DNA of 64,000 nucleotides from Aegilops tauschii subsp. strangulata (GCF_002575655.3 NC_053039.3:45943290-46007289); one strand, 5' to 3'; counted from the first letter of the stretch, positions 1 through 12,136 are shown. The notes: generated from the sequence alone by a model not told the origin. Made by a program: numbers and translations.

Positions 1-206
1 CTTCTTGCCTCTCACGGCACCATCTTCCGTCTGACTTGCCCTTACACGTCTCAGCAGAACGGCCGCGCCGAGCTTATCCTCCGCACTCTTAATGACTGTG
101 TTCGCACATTAATCTTCCACTCTAACGTGCCCGCTCGGTTTTGGCCCGATGCTCTCGCCACCGCCACTCTTTTAGTTAACATTCGTCCGTGTCGTCCTCG
201 GTGGAA
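1..206 (+). pseudogene. copia X integrase, fragment 1 (interrupted)
   Basis: Frame with the late catalytic part of a Ty1/copia integrase: it starts LLASHGTIFRLT, has the SQQNGRAELILRTL segment around the third acidic residue of the DDE core, and ends VNIRPCRPRWN. The N-terminal part lies left of the window. The frame is cut at 207 by an Athila-group LTR element. It resumes at 8466 after the duplicated target TGGAA, so 1-206 and 8466 onward are one gene. The same sequence recurs at 39158-39363, where the upstream part can also be read. The element family was not recognised. Confidence 0.85.
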
Positions 207-1751
207 TGCTACCTCTTGAGCACTGCGTTAGTTTTCCCTTGAAGAGGAAAGGGTGATGCAGCAAAGTAGCGTAAGTATTTCCCTCAGTTTTTGAGAACCA
301 AGGTATCAATCCAGTAGGAGGCTACATGCAAGTCCCTCGTACCTACACAAACAAATAAATCCTCGCAACCAACGCGATAAGGGGTTGTCAATCCCTACAC
401 GGTCACTTATGAGAGTGAGATCTGATAGATATGATAGGATAATATTTTTGGTATTTTTGTGATAAAGATGCAAAGTAAAATAAAAGCAAAGTAAAAAAGC
501 AACGGAAATAACTAAGTGTTGGAAGGTTAATATGATGAAGATAGACCCGGGGGCCATAGGTTTCACTAGTGGCTTCTCTCAAGAGCATAAGTATTTTACG
601 GCGGGTGAACAAATTACTGTTGAGCAATTGACAGAATTGAGCATAGTTACGAGAATATCTAGGTATGATCATGTATATAGGCATCACGTCCAAGACAAGT
701 AGACCGACTCCTGCCTGCATCTACTACTATTACTCCACACATCGACCGCTATCCCAGCATGCATCTAGAGTATTAAGTTCATAAGAACAGAGTAACGCCT
801 TAAGCAAGATGACATGATGTAGAGGGATAAATTCATGCAATATGATAAAAACCCCATCTTGTTATCCTCGATGGCAACAATACAATACGTGCCTTGCTGC
901 CCCTACTGTCACTGGGAAAGGACACCGCAAGATTGAACCCAAAACTAAGCACTTCTCCCATTGCAAGAAAGATCAATCTAGTAGGCCAAACCAAACTGAT
1001 AATTCGAAGAGACTTGCAAAGATAACCAATCATATATAAAAGAATTCAGAAGATTCAAATATTGTTCATAGAAAAACTTGATCATAAACCCACAATTCAT
1101 CGGTCTCAACAAACACACCGCAAAAGAAGATTACATCGAATAGATCTCCACGAGAGAGGGGGAGAACATTGTATTGAGATCCAAAAAGAGAGAAGAAGCC
1201 ATCTAGCTAATAACTATGGACCCGAAGGTCTGAGGTAAACTACTCACACTTCATCGGAGAGGCTATGGTTTGATGTAGAAGCCCTCCGTGATGGATGCCC
1301 CCTCCGGCGGAGCTCCGGAACAGGCCCCAAGATGGGATCTCATGGGTACAGAAGGTTGCGGCGGTGGAATTAGGGTTTTGGCTACATATCTGATCGTTTG
1401 GGGGTACGTAGGTATATATAGGAGGAAGGAGTACGTCGGTGGAGCAACGTGGGGCCCCCTACCTCGTGGCTTCCTGGAAGCTTCCTTGACATAGGGTCCA
1501 AGTCTCCTGGATCATGTTCGTTCCAAAAATCACGTTCCCGAAGGTTTCATTCCGTTTGGACTCCGTTTGATAGTCTTTTTCTGCGAAACTCTGAAATAGG
1601 CAAAAAAACAGCAATTCTGGGCTAGGCCTCCGGTTAATAGGTTAGTCCCAAAAATAATATAAAAGTGAATAATAAAGCCCAATAATGTCCAAAACAGAAG
1701 ATAATATAGCATGGAGCAATCAAAAATTATAGATACGTTGGAGACGTATCA
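207..1751 (-). repeat. 3' LTR of Athila-group element 1
   Basis: 1545 bp. Compared with the partner LTR and the copy at 39364-40948 it lacks about 40 bp near 1457, where GGGCCC joins directly to CTACCTCGTGG. The missing piece is GC-rich and flanked by C runs, so this looks like a small slippage or microhomology deletion. Open frames of about 60-105 codons inside it recur in every LTR copy and are not supported as genes. Confidence 0.9.
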
Positions 1752-2584
1752 AGCATCCCCAAGCTTAATTCCTGCTCGTCCTCAAGTAGGTAAATGATAA
1801 AAACAGAATTTTTGATGCGGAATGCTACTAGGCATAATTTCAATGTAATTCTTCTTAATTGTGGTATGAATATTCAGATCCGAAAGATTCAAGATAAAAG
1901 TTCATATTGACATAAAAATAATAATACTTCAAGCATACTAACTAAGCAAGTATGTCCTCTCAAAATAACATGGCCAAAGAAAGTTCATCCCTACAAAATC
2001 ATATAGTTTAGTCATGCTCCATTTTCGTCACACAAGAATGCTCTCATCATGCAGAACCCTGATGACAAGCCAAGCAATTGTTTCATACTTTAGTAATCTC
2101 AAACTTTTTCAACCTTCACGCAATACATGAGCGCGAGCCATGGACATAGCACTATGGGTGGAATAGAATATGATGATGGGGGTTATGTGGAGAAGACAAA
2201 AAAGGAGAAAGTCTCACATCAACGAGGCTAATCAATGAGCTATGGAGATGCCCATCGATTGATGTTAATGCAAGGAGTAGGGATTGGCATGCAACGGATG
2301 CACTAGAGCTATAAATATATGAAAGCTCAACAAAAGAAACTAAGTGGGTGTGCATCCAACTTGCTTGCTCACGAAGACCTAGGGCACTTGAGGAGGCAAA
2401 TTGTTGGAATATACAAGCCAAGTTCTATAATGAAAAATTCCCACTAGTATATAAAAGTGACAAAACAAGAGACTCTCTATCATGAAGATTATGGTGCTAC
2501 TTTGAAGCACAAGTGTGGTAAAAGATAGTAACATTGTCCCTTCTCTCTTTTTCTCTCATTTTTTTGGGCCTTCTCTTTTTATGG

Positions 2585-2629
<45 letters not shown>

Positions 2630-4598
2630 TTCCTCACTTGGGACAATGCTCTAGAAAATGATGATCATCACACTTCTATTTGTTTATAGCTCAATGATTA
2701 CAACTCGATACTAGAACAAAGTATGACTCTATATGAATGCCTCCGGCGGTGTACCGGGATATGCAATGAACCAAGAGTGACATGTATGAAAGAATTATGA
2801 ACGGTGGCTTTGCCACAAATACTATGTCAACTACATGATCATGCAAAGCAATATGACAATGATGAACGTGTCATGACAAACGGAATGGTGGAAAGTTGCA
2901 TGGCAATATATCTAGGAATGGCTATGGAAATGCCATAATAGGTAGGTATGGTGGCTGTTTTGAGGAAGATATAAGGAGGTTTATGTGTGAAAGAGCGTAT
3001 CATATCACGGGGTTTGGATGCACCGGCGAAGTTTTCACCAAATCTCAATGTGAGAAAGGGCAATGCACGGTACTGAAGAGGCTAGCAATGATGGAAAGGT
3101 GAGAGTGCGTATAATCCATGGACTCAACATTAGTCAGAAAGAACTCACATACTTATTGCAAAAATATACAAGTCATCAAAAACCAAGCACTACGCGCATG
3201 CTCCTAGGGGGATAGATTGGTAGGAAAAGACCATCGCTCGTCCCCGACCGCCACTCATAAGGAGGACAATCAAAGCACACCTCATGTTTCAAATTTGTTA
3301 CATCACGTTTACCATACGTGCATGCTACGAGACTTGCAAACTTAAACACAAGTATTTCTCAAATTCACAACAACTCAACTAGCACAACTTTAATATCACT
3401 ACCTCCGTAGCTCAAAACAATCATCAAGCATCAAACTTCTCTTAGTATTCAACGCACTCATAAGAAAGTTTTTACTAATCTTGAATACCTAGCATATTAG
3501 GATTTTTAAAGCAAATTACCATGCTATTTAAGACTCTCAAAATAATCTAAGTGAAGCATGAGAGATCAATAGTTTCCATAAAACAAATCCACCACCGTGC
3601 TCTAAAAGATATAAGTGAAGTAATAGAGCAAAAACTATATAACTCAAAAGATATAAGTGAAGCACATAGAGTATTCTAATAATTTCCGAATCGTGTGTGT
3701 CTCTCTCAAAAGGTGTGTACAGCAAGGATGATTGTGGTAAAGTAAAAAGCGAAGACTCTAATCATACAAGACGCTCCAAGCAAAACACATATCATGTGGT
3801 GAATAAAAATATAGCTCCAAGTAAAGTTACCGATGGAAGTAGACGAAAGAGGGGATGCCTTCCAGGGCATCCCCAAGCTTTGGCTTTTTGGTGTCCTTTG
3901 ATTATCTTGGGGGTGCCATGGGCATCCCCAAGCTTAGGCTCTTTCCACTCCTTGTTCCATAATCCATCAAATCTTTCACCCAAAACTTGAAAACTTCACA
4001 ACACAAAACTTAACAGAAAATCTCATGAGCTCCGTTAGCGAAAGAAAACAAAAGACCACTTCAAGGTACTGTAATGAAATCATTCTTTATTTATATTGGT
4101 GTTGAACCTACTTTAGTCCAACTTCTCTATGGTTTATAAACTCTTTTATTAGCCATAGAATCATCAAAATAAGCAAACAACACACGAAAAACAGAATCTG
4201 TCAAAAACAGAACAGTCTGTAGTAATCTGTAACTAACACAAACATATGGAACTCCAAAAAATCAGCCAAAATAGGACGACCTAGAAAATTTGTTTATTGA
4301 TCATAAGCAATTGGAATCAATATTTTATCACGTTCTGATAATCTTTAACAATTGTTTTCGTGAACAGAGAGTTTCTGAAATTTTCTGCAAGATCAAATAA
4401 CTATCATCCAAGAAGATCCTATAGGTTTAACTTGGCACAAACACTAATTAAAACATAAAAACACATCTAACCGGAGGCTAGATCAAATATTTATTCCTAA
4501 ACATAATCAAAAAGCAAAAAAAACTAAAAATTAAAATTGGGTTGCCTCCCAACAAGCGCTATCGTTTAAGGCCCTTAGCTAGGCATGCAAGGATAGAT
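1752..4598 (-). other. Non-coding 3' internal region of Athila-group element 1
   Basis: About 2.85 kb of A+T-rich DNA between the gag-protease stop and the 3' LTR, with no reading frame of note on either strand and no recognisable pol remains. It holds the PPT next to the LTR (1752-1767, read on the minus strand), a CT microsatellite, and two internal copies of the PPT-like 14/15-mer at 3867-3880 and 3922-3936. Short hairpins adjoin these copies (GGGGATGCC paired with GGCATCCCC). Near-identical sequence occurs at 40949-43779 and a more diverged version at 35863-38465. Confidence 0.8.
2588..2625. repeat. (TC)n microsatellite
   Basis: Uninterrupted TC dinucleotide run of about 38 bases. The duplicate block carries a shorter run at about 41786-41819. 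The third, diverged copy has a T/A-rich stretch there instead (about 36705-36735). Confidence 0.95.
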
Positions 4599-6680
4599 CT
4601 AGGAATTGCCATCTTTGGTGGGCAATCCATAAGTGGCTCTCATGATAGATTCATATGGTAGTTCTATTTTCTTCCTAGGGAAGTGTTCCATGCCTTTATT
4701 TAATGGAAATTGGAATCTAATATTCCTTTCCTTCATATCAATAATTGCACCAATCGTTCTAAGGAAAGGTCTACCAAGAATAATAGGACATGAAGGATTG
4801 CAATCTATATCAAGAACAATAAAATCTACGGGCACATAGTTCCTATTTGCAACAATAAGAACATCATTAATTCTTCCCATAGGTTTTTTAATAGTGGAAT
4901 CCGCAAGGTGCAAATTTAAAGAGCAATCATCAAAATCACGGAAACCTAGCAAATCGCACAAAGTTTTTGGAATCGTGGACACACTAGCACCCAAATCACA
5001 CAAAGCATAGCATTCATGATCTTTAATCTTAATTTTAATTGTAGGTTCCCACTCCTCATAAAGTTTTCTAGGGATAGAAACTTCCAACTCAAGCTTTTCT
5101 TCATAAGATTGCATCAAGGCATCAACGATATGTTTGGTAAAAGCTTTATTTTGACTATAAGCATGAGGAGAATTTAGCACGGATTGCAACAAAGAAATAC
5201 AATCTATCAAAGTGAAATTATCATAATTAAATTCCTTGAAATCCAAAATAGTGGGTTTATTAATATCAAGGGTTTTGTTCTCTTCAATCCCACTTTTATC
5301 AATTTTAGCATCAAGATCTAAAAACTCCGAATTTTTGGAAAGCCTTCTAAGTAAAGGTGGATCATATTCAGTCCCATCATTATCAAGATTCATATTGCAA
5401 AACAAGGATTTAATAGGGGACACATCAATAACTTTTAGATCTTCATCTTTATTTTCATAAAAATTTGAAGAACACGCTTTTATAAAGCAATCTTTCTTAG
5501 CACGCATCCTAGCGGTTCTTTCTTTGCACTCATCAATGGAAATTCTCATGGCTTTGAGAGACTCATTGATATCATGCTTAGGAGGAATAGATCTAAGTTT
5601 CAAAGAATCAACATCAAGAGAAATTCTATCAACGTTCCTAGCCAATTCATCAACTTTAAGCAATTTTTCTTGAAGCAAAGCATTGAAATTCTTTTGCGGA
5701 TTCATAAACTCTTTAACACTAGCCTCAAATTCAGAGGGCATCTTATTAAAATTTCCATAAGAATTGTTGTAGGAATTACCATAATTATTAGAGGAATTGC
5801 TAGGATAAGGCCTAGGATTAAAGTTTCCTCTATACGCGTTGTTACCAAAATTATTCCTACCAACAAAATTCACATCCATAGATTCATTATTATTCTCAAT
5901 CAAAGTAGACAAAGGCATATCATTGGGATCAGAAGAAACACTCTTAGTAGCAAATAATTTCATGAGTTCATCCTTCTTTCCACTCAAAACATTAATTTCT
6001 TCTATCGCATGCACTTTTTTATTAGTAGATCTTTCAGTGTGCCATTGAGAATAATTAACCATAATATTATCTAGGAGTTTAGTAGCTTCTCCTAAAGTGA
6101 TTTCCATAAAAGTTCCTCCCGCGGCCGAATCTAAAAGATTTCTAGAAGCAAAATTCAATCCGACATAAATTTTTTGTATAATCATCCACAAATTCAAACC
6201 ATGTGTAGGGCAATTACGTATTATTAATTTCATCCTCTCCCAAGCTTGTGCAACATGTTCATGATCAAGTTGCTTAAAATTCATAATATCGTTTCTAAGA
6301 GAGATAATCTTAGCGGGAGGAAAATACTTAGAGATAAAAGCATCTTTGCACTTATTCCAAGAATCAATACTATTTTTAGGCAAAGATGAAAACCAAGCTT
6401 TAGCACGATCTCTAAGCGAAAAAGGAAATAGCTTCAATTTAACAATATCATTGTCAACATCTTTCTTCTTTTGCATATCACACAAATCAACGAAGCTATT
6501 TAGATGAGTAGCGGCATCTTCACTAGGAAGGCCGGCGAATTGATCTTTCATGACAAGATTCAACAAAGCAGCATTGATTTCACAAGATTCAGTATCGGTA
6601 AGAGGAGCAATCGGAGTGCTAAGGAAATCATTATTGTTGCTATTGGTAAAGTCACATAATTTGGTATTATCTTGAGCCAT
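4599..6680 (-). CDS. Athila-group Gag-protease polyprotein, intact
   Basis: Uninterrupted frame of 693 codons. The chosen start is the ATG at 6680-6678 (protein begins MAQDNTKLCDF). The frame is open upstream to 6917, but that stretch lies in the leader and across the primer-binding site. A retrotransposon Gag domain is seen early (AKAWFSSLPKNSIDSW, then ISKYFPPAK), followed by an Asn/Gly/Tyr-rich linker (NSSNNYGNSYNNSYGNFNK), a charged region, and a C-terminal aspartic protease with CDLGASVSTIPK and later IILGRPFLRT. It ends just after the protease and no RT frame follows. Gag would build the particle and the protease would process it. A frame this long without stops suggests recent insertion or selection on Gag. 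Confidence 0.85.
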   Translation of the reverse strand: MAQDNTKLCDFTNSNNNDFLSTPIAPLTDTESCEINAALLNLVMKDQFAGLPSEDAATHLNSFVDLCDMQKKKDVDNDIVKLKLFPFSLRDRAKAWFSSLPKNSIDSWNKCKDAFISKYFPPAKIISLRNDIMNFKQLDHEHVAQAWERMKLIIRNCPTHGLNLWMIIQKIYVGLNFASRNLLDSAAGGTFMEITLGEATKLLDNIMVNYSQWHTERSTNKKVHAIEEINVLSGKKDELMKLFATKSVSSDPNDMPLSTLIENNNESMDVNFVGRNNFGNNAYRGNFNPRPYPSNSSNNYGNSYNNSYGNFNKMPSEFEASVKEFMNPQKNFNALLQEKLLKVDELARNVDRISLDVDSLKLRSIPPKHDINESLKAMRISIDECKERTARMRAKKDCFIKACSSNFYENKDEDLKVIDVSPIKSLFCNMNLDNDGTEYDPPLLRRLSKNSEFLDLDAKIDKSGIEENKTLDINKPTILDFKEFNYDNFTLIDCISLLQSVLNSPHAYSQNKAFTKHIVDALMQSYEEKLELEVSIPRKLYEEWEPTIKIKIKDHECYALCDLGASVSTIPKTLCDLLGFRDFDDCSLNLHLADSTIKKPMGRINDVLIVANRNYVPVDFIVLDIDCNPSCPIILGRPFLRTIGAIIDMKERNIRFQFPLNKGMEHFPRKKIELPYESIMRATYGLPTKDGNS

Positions 6681-6873
6681 CGTGACAAACAAGCAATCCA
6701 ACACACGAGTAAACAAGAAGCAAGTGAAAAAAGGCGAACGAAAAAGAGAGGGCGAATAAAACGGCAAGGGTGAAATGGGGGAGAGGAAAACGAGAGGCAA
6801 ATGGCAAATAATGTAATGCGGGAGATAAGGGTTTGTGATGGGTACTTGGTATGTTGACTTTTGCGTAGACCTC

Positions 6874-6897
6874 CCCTGCAACGGCGCCAGAAATCCT
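6874..6897 (-). other. Primer-binding site of Athila-group element 1
   Basis: Read on the minus strand just inside the 5' LTR, the sequence TGGCGCCGTTGCAGGGG resembles the 3' end of tRNA-Asp, the usual primer of Athila-group elements. It is separated from the LTR end by a few bases (AGAAGGATTTC). Confidence 0.7.
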
Positions 6898-6900
6898 TCT

Positions 6901-8465
6901 TGCTGCCTCTTGAGCACTGCGTTGGTTTTCCCTTGAAGAGGAAAGGGTGATGCAGCAAAGTAGCGTAAGTATTTCCCTCAGTTTTTGAGAACCAAGGTAT
7001 CAATCTAGTAGGAGGCTACACGCAAGTCCCTCGTACCTACACAAACAAATAAATCCTCGCAACCAATGCGATAAGGGGTTGTCAATCCCTACACGGTCAC
7101 TTACGAGAGTGAGATCTGATAGATATGATAGGATAATATTTTTGGTATTTTTGTGATAAAGATGCAAAGTAAAATAAAAGCAAAGTAAAAAGCAACAGAA
7201 ATAACTAAGTGTTGGAAGATTAATATGATGAAGATACACCCGGGGGCCATAGGTTTCACTAGTGGCTTCTCTCAAGAGCATAAGTATTTTACGGCGGGTG
7301 AACAAATTACTGTTGAGCAATTGACAGAATCGAGCATAGTTATGAGAATATCTAGGTATGATCATGTATATAGGCATCATGTCCGAGACAAGTAGACCGA
7401 CTCCTGCCTGCATCTACTACTATTACTCCACACATCGACCGCTATCCAGCATGCATCTAGAGTATTAAGTTCATAAGAACAGAGTAACGCCTTAAGCAAG
7501 ATGACATGATGTAGAGGGATAAATTCATGCAATATGATAAAAAAACCCATCTTGTTATCCTCGATGGCAACAATACAATACGTGCCTTGCTGCCCCTACT
7601 GTCACTGGGAAAGGACGCCGCAAGATTGAACCCAAAGCTAAGCACTTCTCCCATTGCAAGAAAGATCAATCTAGTAGGCCAAACCAAACTGATAATTCGA
7701 AGAGACTTGCAAAGATAACCAATCATATATAAAAGAATTCAGAAGATTCAAATATTGTTCATAGATAAACTTGATCATAAACCCACAATTCATCGGTCTC
7801 AACAAACACACCGCAAGAGAAGATTACATCGAATAGATCTCCATGAGAGAGGGGGAGAACATTGTATTGAGATCCAAAAAGAGAGAAGAAGCCATCTAGC
7901 TAATAACTATGGACCTGAAGGTCTGACGTAAACTACTCACACTTCATCGGAGAGGCTATGGTGTTGATGTAGAAGCCCTCCGTGATGGATGCCCCCTCCG
8001 GCGGAGCTCCGGAACAGGCCCCAAGATGGGATCTCGTGGGTACAGAAGGTTGCGGCGGTGGAATTAGGTTTTTGGCTCCGTATCTGATCGTTTGGGGTAC
8101 GTAGGTATATATAGGAGGAAGGAGTACGTCGGTGGAGCAACGTGGGGCCCACGAGGGTGGAGGGCGCGCCCCCCTACCTCGTGGCTTCCTGGAAGCTTCC
8201 TTGACGTAGGGTCCAAGTCTCCTGGATCATGTTCATTCCGAAAATCACGTTCCCGAAGGTTTTATTCCGTTTGGACTCCGTTTGATATTCTTTTTCTGCG
8301 AAACTCTGAAATAGGCAAAAAACAGCAATTCTGGGCTGGGCCTCTGGTTAATATGTTAGTCCCAAAAATAATATAAAAGTGAATAATAATTCCCAATAAT
8401 GTCCAAAACAGAAGATAGAATAGCATGGAGTAATCAAAAATTATAGATACGTTGGATACGTATCA
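6901..8465 (-). repeat. 5' LTR of Athila-group element 1
   Basis: 1565 bp. In sense it runs from TGATACGTATCC to GAGGCAGCA. It is colinear with 207-1751 apart from scattered substitutions and short indels. Confidence 0.9.
8103..8115 (-). promoter_or_regulatory. TATA box in Athila-group 5' LTR
   Basis: Minus-strand CCTATATATACC about 360 bp from the LTR start in sense, followed by G/C-rich DNA. It lies where a Pol II core promoter for element transcription would be expected. Equivalent sites occur in each related LTR (for example near 45003). Confidence 0.55.
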
Positions 8466-10405
8466 TGGAACTACGCCCCTAATCACCTTCTCTTCGGTAC
8501 ACCGCCGTCCTATGATGGTCTTGGCATCTTTGGGTGTCTTTGTTATCCTAGCACCGCGTTCACTACGCCACACAAACTCGCACCACGTTCCGTTCCATGC
8601 GTCTTTCTTGGCTATCCCTCTAACACCAAAGGTTACTGGTGCTATGATCTTGTCATTCATCGTGTGTACACCTCGAGGCACATGTATTTTGTCGAGACGG
8701 TGTTCCCTTTTTTCAGGTTTCTCCGGCTTCGGCTCCTTCGGCGCCGACCACCGCGCCCCTGCTTGGAGTGCTGCGCGGCGGTGACCACCGGTGGTACCCC
8801 CTTCCCGGCGCCTTCCGCCGCCGCCCGGGTTCTCAACTCCCTCTCCCAAGGTCGAGTCTGACTTAACCCCTTGGTCCCCGGCTCCCTCCTCAGAGGTTGA
8901 GCCCGACCGGGTCACCCCACCCGGTGCCGCGACGGCCACCCCGCCTGCATCCCCGGACGGCACCGTCACTCCAGCGACGGGCTCGACTTCCACCTCGCCC
9001 GTCGCCACCTCCGCTGTCGGCTTGGCCGCCGCCACCAGCTCGCTGGCCCCTTTCGCCGTCTCGCCCGCCGCTGCAGCCGCCAAGGGCCCCGCCGCCGCTG
9101 CCAGCGCCCCGCCCGCCTCCGCTGCTACCCCGCCTCTCGGCGTGACTACCCGCGCTCGGGCCGGTGTGCTCCAGCCGAGCACGCGCTACTCCTCCGACGA
9201 GTATGTGTGCGCTGCCTCGACCTCGACACCGTCACCCATCCCCACCTCCGCTCGCGCTGCCCTTCGGGATCCCCACTGTCTAGCCGCGATGCAGGAGGAG
9301 TTCGACGCCCTGCAGCGCAATCACACGTGGCATCTTGTTCCGCGACCCCCTCGTGCCAACGTCATCTCTGGCAAGTGGGTGTTCCGCCACAAGACTCACC
9401 CGGATGGTTCTCTCGAGCGCTACAAGGCTTGGTGGGTGGTCCGTGGATTTTGGCAGCATGCAGGTGTGGACTTCACCGACACCTTCGCTCCGGTTGTCAA
9501 ACCGGGCACGATCCGCACCGTGCTTCAGTTGGCGGTCTCGCGAGCCTGGCCTGTGCATCAGTTGGATGTCTCCAACGCCTTCTTGCACGGCCATCTTGAT
9601 GAGCAGGTGTTCTGTGAGCATCCCACTGGTTTCGTCGACGCCGCGCATTCGGACTTCGTGTGCTTGCTCTCCCGTTCTCTTTACGGGTTGAAGCAGGCGC
9701 CCCGGGCTTGGTACCAGCATATCGCAGCCTTCCTGCAGTCTCTGGGCTTTCGGTCCACTCGCTCCGATGCCTCACTCGTTGTGTATCATCAGGGAGATGA
9801 CACTGCATATCTGCTGCTCTACGTCGATGACATCATCCTCACGGCGTCCGCCCCCGATCTCCTTCAGTGGCTGACGGCTCGTCTTTGTGATGAGTTCGCC
9901 CTCAAGGACTTGGGGCCTCTGCACTACTTCCTCAGCATCGAGGTGGTTCGTCGGGCTGACGGCTTCTTTCTGCATCAGCAGAAATATGCCCACGAGCTTC
10001 TGGAGCGCGCTGGTATGCTTAACTGCAAGCCGGCGCCCACCCCCGTTGACATGAAGGCGAAGGTTTCTGCTTTGGATGGGTCTCTCGCGTCTGATGCAGC
10101 GTTCTATCGCTCCATTGTTGGTGCTTTACAGTACCTGACCTTGACTCGACCCGACCTACAGTACGTTGTTCAACAGGTGTGCCTCCACATGCACTCCCCG
10201 CGAGACTCTCATTGGACCTTGGTGAAGCATATTCTCCGTTACATATGCGGAGCCATGTCATTGGGACTCACCCTGACGGCCTCCATCTCCATCGACCTCG
10301 TCGCCTACTCGGATGCCGACTGGGCAGGCTGCCCCGACACCCGGCGCTCTACATCCGGCTATTGCGTCTACCTTGGGCCCTCGTTGATCTCTTGGTCATC
10401 GAAGC
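8466..10405 (+). pseudogene. copia X integrase C-terminus and reverse transcriptase (interrupted)
   Basis: Resumes the gene broken at 206: the first codons read W-N-Y-A-P, then FGCLCYPSTA and VFLGYPSNTKGY, typical of the copia integrase C-terminus. A frame change lies between about 8700 and 8800, after YFVETVFPF. The RT frame is open from 8791: an Ala/Pro/Thr-rich linker, WVFRHKTHPDGSLERYKA, FLHGHLDEQVF, SLYGLKQAPRAWYQ and the catalytic LLYVDDIILTAS, then the RNase H start (YSDADWAGCPDTRRSTSGY). Two positions where copia RTs normally have Arg are Trp here (YKAWWVVRGFWQH), fitting CGG to TGG decay at methylated CpG. The frame is cut at 10406 by the Angela-like element and resumes at 33055. Confidence 0.9.
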
Positions 10406-12122
10406 TGTTGGGAATCGTAGCATAATTTTAAAATTTTCCTACGCTCACCAAGATGCATCTATGGAGTATACTAGCAACGAGGGGAAAGGAGTGCATCTAC
10501 ATACCCTTGTAGATCGCGAGCGGAAGCGTTCCAATGAACGTGGATGACGGAGTCGTACTCGCCGTGATCCAAATCACCGATGACCGAGTGCCGAACGGAC
10601 GGCACCTCCGCGTTCAACACACGTACGGTGCAGCGACGTCTCCTCCTTCTTGATCCAGCAAGGGGAAAGGAGAGGTTGATGGAGATCCAGCAGCACGACG
10701 GCGTGGTGGTGGATGTAGCGGGATGCCGGCAGGGCTTCGCCGAGCTTCTACGAGAGAGAGAGAGGTGTAGCAGGGGAGGAGGGAGGCGCCCAAGGCTGTA
10801 ATGTTGCTGCCCTCCCTCCCCCCCTTTTATATAGGCCCCCTGGGAGGGGGGGGGGGGCGCCGGCCAAACCCCATCTAGGGTGGGGGCGGCGGCCAAGGGG
10901 GTGCCTTGCCCCCCAAGGCAAGTGGGAAGCCCCCCCACCCTAGGGTTTCCAACCCTAGGCGCATGGGGGGAGGCCCATGGGGGGCGCCCAGCCCACTAGG
11001 GGCTGGTTCCCTTCCCACTTCAGCCCACGGGGCCCTCCGGGATAGGTGGCCCCACCCGGTGGACCCCCGGGACCCTTCCGGTGGTCCCGGTACAATACCG
11101 GTAACCCCCGAAACTTTCCCGGTGGCCGAAACTTGACTTCCTATATATAATTCTTCACCTCCGGACCATTCCGGAACCTCTCGTGACGTCCGGGATCTCA
11201 TCCGGGACTCCGAACAACTTTCGGGTTTCCGCATACACATATCTCTACAACCCTAGCGTCACCGAACCTTAAGTGTGTAGACCCTACGGGTTCGGGAGAC
11301 ATGTAGACATGACCGAGACACCTCTCCGGTCAATAACCAACAGCGGGATATGGATACCCATGTTGGCTCACACATGTTCCACGATGATCTCATCGGATGA
11401 ACCACGATGTCGAGGATTCAATCAATCCCGTATACAATTCCCTTTGTTAATCGGTATGTTACTTGCCCGAGATTCGATCGTCGGTATCCCAAAACCTTGT
11501 TCAATCTCGTTACCGGCAAGTCTCTTTACTCGTACCGCAATGCATGATCCCGTGACTAACGCCTTAGTCACATAGAGCTCATTATGATGATGCATTACCG
11601 AGTGGGCCCAGAGATACCTCTCCGTCACACGGAGTGACAAATCCCAGTCTCGATCCGTGCCAACCCAACAGACACTTTCAGAGATACCCGTAGTGTACCT
11701 TTATAGTCACCCAGTTACGTTGTGACGTCTGGCACACCCAAAGCACTCCTACGGTATCCGGGATTTGCACGATCTCATGGTCTAAGGAAAAGATACTTGA
11801 CATTGGAAAAGCTCTAGCAAACGAAACTACACGATCTTTTATGCTATGCTTAGGATTGGGTCTTGTCCATCACATCATTCTCCTAATGATGTGATCCCGT
11901 TATCAACGACATCCAATGTCCATAGTCAGGAAACCATGACTATCTGTTGATCAACGAGCTAGTCAACTAGAGGCTTACTAGGGACACGTTGTGGTCTATG
12001 TATTCACACATGTATTACGATTTCCGGATAACACAATTATAGCATGAACAATAGACAATTACCATGAACAAAGAAATATAATAATAACCATTTATTATTG
12101 CCTCTAGGGCATATTTCCAACA
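10406..12122 (-). repeat. 3' LTR of Angela-like element
   Basis: 1717 bp; in sense it starts TGTTGGAAATATGCCC and ends GATTCCCAACA. By eye it differs from the partner LTR by a few tens of substitutions, a longer G run near 10848, and an approximately 20-bp segment near 11811-11833 that is absent from the partner. It looks older than element B. A TATA box lies at 10823-10835 on the minus strand. Confidence 0.92.
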
Positions 12123-12136
12123 GTCTCCCACTTGCA
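12123..12136 (-). other. Polypurine tract of Angela-like element
   Basis: On the minus strand, AAGTGGGAGAC abuts the 3' LTR, the normal site for plus-strand priming. The same motif follows the related LTR at 47199. Confidence 0.75.

Larger units (their letters stand above)
207..8465 (-). mobile_element. Athila-group Gypsy element 1, Gag-protease only
   Basis: Complete LTR element on the minus strand, flanked by the 5-bp TSD TGGAA (202-206 and 8466-8470), inserted in copia X integrase. LTRs are 207-1751 (3') and 6901-8465 (5'). In the sense direction they begin TGATACGT and end GGTAGCA or GGCAGCA. The order in sense is 5' LTR, primer-binding site, gag-protease, about 2.8 kb of non-coding DNA, PPT, 3' LTR. 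No reverse transcriptase, RNase H or integrase is present, so it would need enzymes from another element to move. The LTR resembles the very abundant Sabrina/WHAM type of Triticeae; the exact family name is uncertain. Confidence 0.9.

Noticed and set aside
403..720. Recurring small open frames of about 100-137 codons in every Athila-group LTR
   Set aside because: Their similarity is explained by LTR homology. Lengths and ends vary between copies through frameshifts, and no codon-type constraint was visible.
10801..11110. Very G/C-rich stretch in the Angela-like LTR as a CpG island of a gene
   Set aside because: The same stretch is in the partner LTR (31750-32045); it is normal LTR composition around the element's own TATA box.
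11273..11575. 100-codon open frame in both Angela-like LTRs (also 32219-32521)
   Set aside because: Present only because the LTRs are copies of each other; no start context, domain or upstream promoter in that direction.
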